Below, in pieces: positions 41,540 through 42,580 of a stretch of 42,580 nucleotides of DNA. Made by a program: the position numbers and the translations under genes. A model generated the notes under the pieces. The model saw only the letters and a list, made by a program, of their open reading frames with translations, made no database searches and was not told the DNA's origin. Every line of letters starts with the position of its first letter. The first letter of the stretch is position 1. The DNA comes from Syntrophomonadaceae bacterium (GTDB taxonomy: Bacteria > Bacillota > DSM-12270 > Thermacetogeniales > Thermacetogeniaceae): contig DUMY01000161.1 of the NCBI GenBank assembly GCA_012839645.1, forward strand, positions 1-42,580, read 5' to 3'.

Positions 41540-42413
41540 AAAATTAAGGCTCCTTGCCAATACTTTACATAAGAAAATACACAGTCGCGTCTTTGATGAT
41601 ATGAAGGGGTGCCAAGTACTTGCTGTGGCCAGCGGTAAAGGCGGAGTTGGGAAAACAAACCTTGCTTTAGGGCTATCCCTTGCCCTGGCTAAAGCCAAGT
41701 ATCGGGTGATCCTTTGGGATGCGGACATGGGAATGGCTAATATAGATGTGATGTTGGGGTTGATTCCCCAATACAATTTGCACCATGTGTTCAAAGGAGA
41801 GAGAACACTCCAGGAGATCATGGTGAAGGGGCCCGAGGGCCTTTGGATTATACCAGGAGGCTCAGGAATCGAAGAATTAGCCAATGTGGAACCATTTCTC
41901 CTCAATAAAGTCCTTCAGGATGTATCGCTTTTGGATAAAAAGATTGATTATCTCATTATTGATACCGGTGCCGGAATATCCAGACAAGTAGTAGCAGTAA
42001 CTCTTGCTGCAACTGAGGTGCTTTTGGTTACAACGCCTGAGCCAACCGCTCTTACAGATGCCTATGGGCTGATTAAGGTTTTGAAGGGCCACCTGAACGG
42101 AGGTATTAAACTGATTATCAATATGGTAAAAAATAAAGATGAGGGTGAAGCTGCTGCCCTGAAGTTGATGCGTGTAAGCAAGCAGTTCCTGGATTTAACA
42201 GTTGATTTTGGGGGTTTGGTACCCTATGACAATAATATTCAGAATGCTGTTAGGAACAACCAATCCTATCTTCTGGCTTATCCCAGATCCCCCGCAGCTT
42301 TGAGCACGTGGAGAATTGCCTCATCTCTAGGTAGGATTGAGCTGAAAAACCCTTCAGGGATGCGGGGCTTTATCAGGCAGGTAGTTTCTTTCTTAAAAAG
42401 TAAACAGTCTTGA
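41523..42413 (+). CDS. flhG: Flagellar number regulator FlhG (YlxH, MinD-like ATPase)
   Basis: A 296-residue MinD/ParA-type ATPase. The deviant Walker A is SGKGGVGKTNLA (about residue 36-47), followed by LWDADMGMANIDVMLG and DTGAGIS. The N-terminal residues before Walker A (DQAEKLRLLANTL) match the FlhF-activating helix. It stimulates FlhF GTPase activity and limits flagellar number. GTG start at 41523 overlaps flhF. A C-terminal hydrophobic/basic helix probably binds the membrane. Confidence 0.94.
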   Translation: MNDQAEKLRLLANTLHKKIHSRVFDDMKGCQVLAVASGKGGVGKTNLALGLSLALAKAKYRVILWDADMGMANIDVMLGLIPQYNLHHVFKGERTLQEIMVKGPEGLWIIPGGSGIEELANVEPFLLNKVLQDVSLLDKKIDYLIIDTGAGISRQVVAVTLAATEVLLVTTPEPTALTDAYGLIKVLKGHLNGGIKLIINMVKNKDEGEAAALKLMRVSKQFLDLTVDFGGLVPYDNNIQNAVRNNQSYLLAYPRSPAALSTWRIASSLGRIELKNPSGMRGFIRQVVSFLKSKQS

Positions 42414-42424
42414 GGAGAGTGACC

Positions 42425-42580
42425 GTGTTGTGTACCCCAAAAGCAAACCAACTGGTGTCGATAGTACTTAGTAAAGATCACCCGCGTGCAGGGGTTTATC
42501 ACAGCAGAGTAGAGTTTATCTCACCAAAAAGGTTAATTCTAGCGGCCCCCATCAGCCAGTGGCAGGTGATTCCTGTCAAA
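42425..42580 (+). CDS. YcgR-like c-di-GMP flagellar brake protein (5' part)
   Basis: A GTG at 42425, behind GAGGAGAG, opens a frame that runs to the window end (52 codons). The visible peptide, with VYHSRVEFISPKRLILAAPIS, matches the YcgR N-terminal domain (PilZN), which precedes a PilZ domain in proteins that slow the motor when c-di-GMP rises. The PilZ part lies beyond the window. This gene follows flhG in many clostridia. Confidence 0.72.
   Translation, partial: MLCTPKANQLVSIVLSKDHPRAGVYHSRVEFISPKRLILAAPISQWQVIPVK

Overview
The window reads as a chromosome segment of an anaerobic, motile, Gram-positive bacterium of the Firmicutes, most likely class Clostridia near the Peptococcaceae. The reasons are the presence of codY, the run dprA-topA-xerC-hslV-hslU-codY leading directly into a flgB-to-flhG flagellar operon (the order known from Bacillus subtilis and clostridia), strong AGGAGG-type ribosome binding sites, frequent GTG and TTG starts, and clostridial families such as DUF3786, DUF2225 and DUF917. 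This placement rests on gene content and order only; no rRNA or tRNA gene was seen.

Region 1 (1-4116, plus strand): yraN, a GlcD/GlcF 2-hydroxyacid dehydrogenase pair, a DUF3786 protein and a small stand-alone starch-binding-type module (CBM25/53). The window opens with a perfect 64-bp inverted repeat that overlaps the start of yraN and may be an assembly fold-back. Region 2 (4129-11639, minus strand): a bidirectional terminator; yifB/comM followed by a bifunctional nuclease (DUF151); a three-gene operon codB-like permease > DUF917 > HyuA-like hydantoinase with its own promoter candidate and terminator; and a DUF2225 protein. Region 3 (11821-13650, plus): a nitroreductase and a stand-alone Ku gene. 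Region 4 (13890-20986, plus): dprA, topA, xerC, hslV, hslU and codY, closed by a good hairpin terminator. Region 5 (21038-42580, plus): one long flagellar operon, flgB-flgC-fliE-fliF-fliG-fliH-fliI-fliJ-motE/ylxF-like-fliK-flgD-flagellar operon protein-flgE-flbD-fliL-fliM-fliY-cheY-fliO-fliP-fliQ-fliR-flhB-flhA-flhF-flhG, then the start of a YcgR-like c-di-GMP brake gene cut by the window end.

The flagellar block builds, in order, the proximal rod, MS ring and rotor, export ATPase complex, hook, switch complex with a CheY~P phosphatase, and the export gate, and ends with the GTPase/ATPase pair that sets flagellar number and position. A sigma-A type promoter lies just before flgB. Most genes overlap or are a few bases apart, so translational coupling is likely. 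The few real gaps (fliK-flgD, before flgE, flgE-flbD, fliQ-fliR) each hold inverted or direct repeats.

I did not find an obvious new defence or mobile system. The most interesting signals are structural: the terminal palindrome, two genes (the CBM protein and ku) whose Shine-Dalgarno sequence can be locked by an upstream complementary tract, the repeat-bearing gaps inside the otherwise compact flagellar operon, and the hydantoin-type operon without a HyuB gene.
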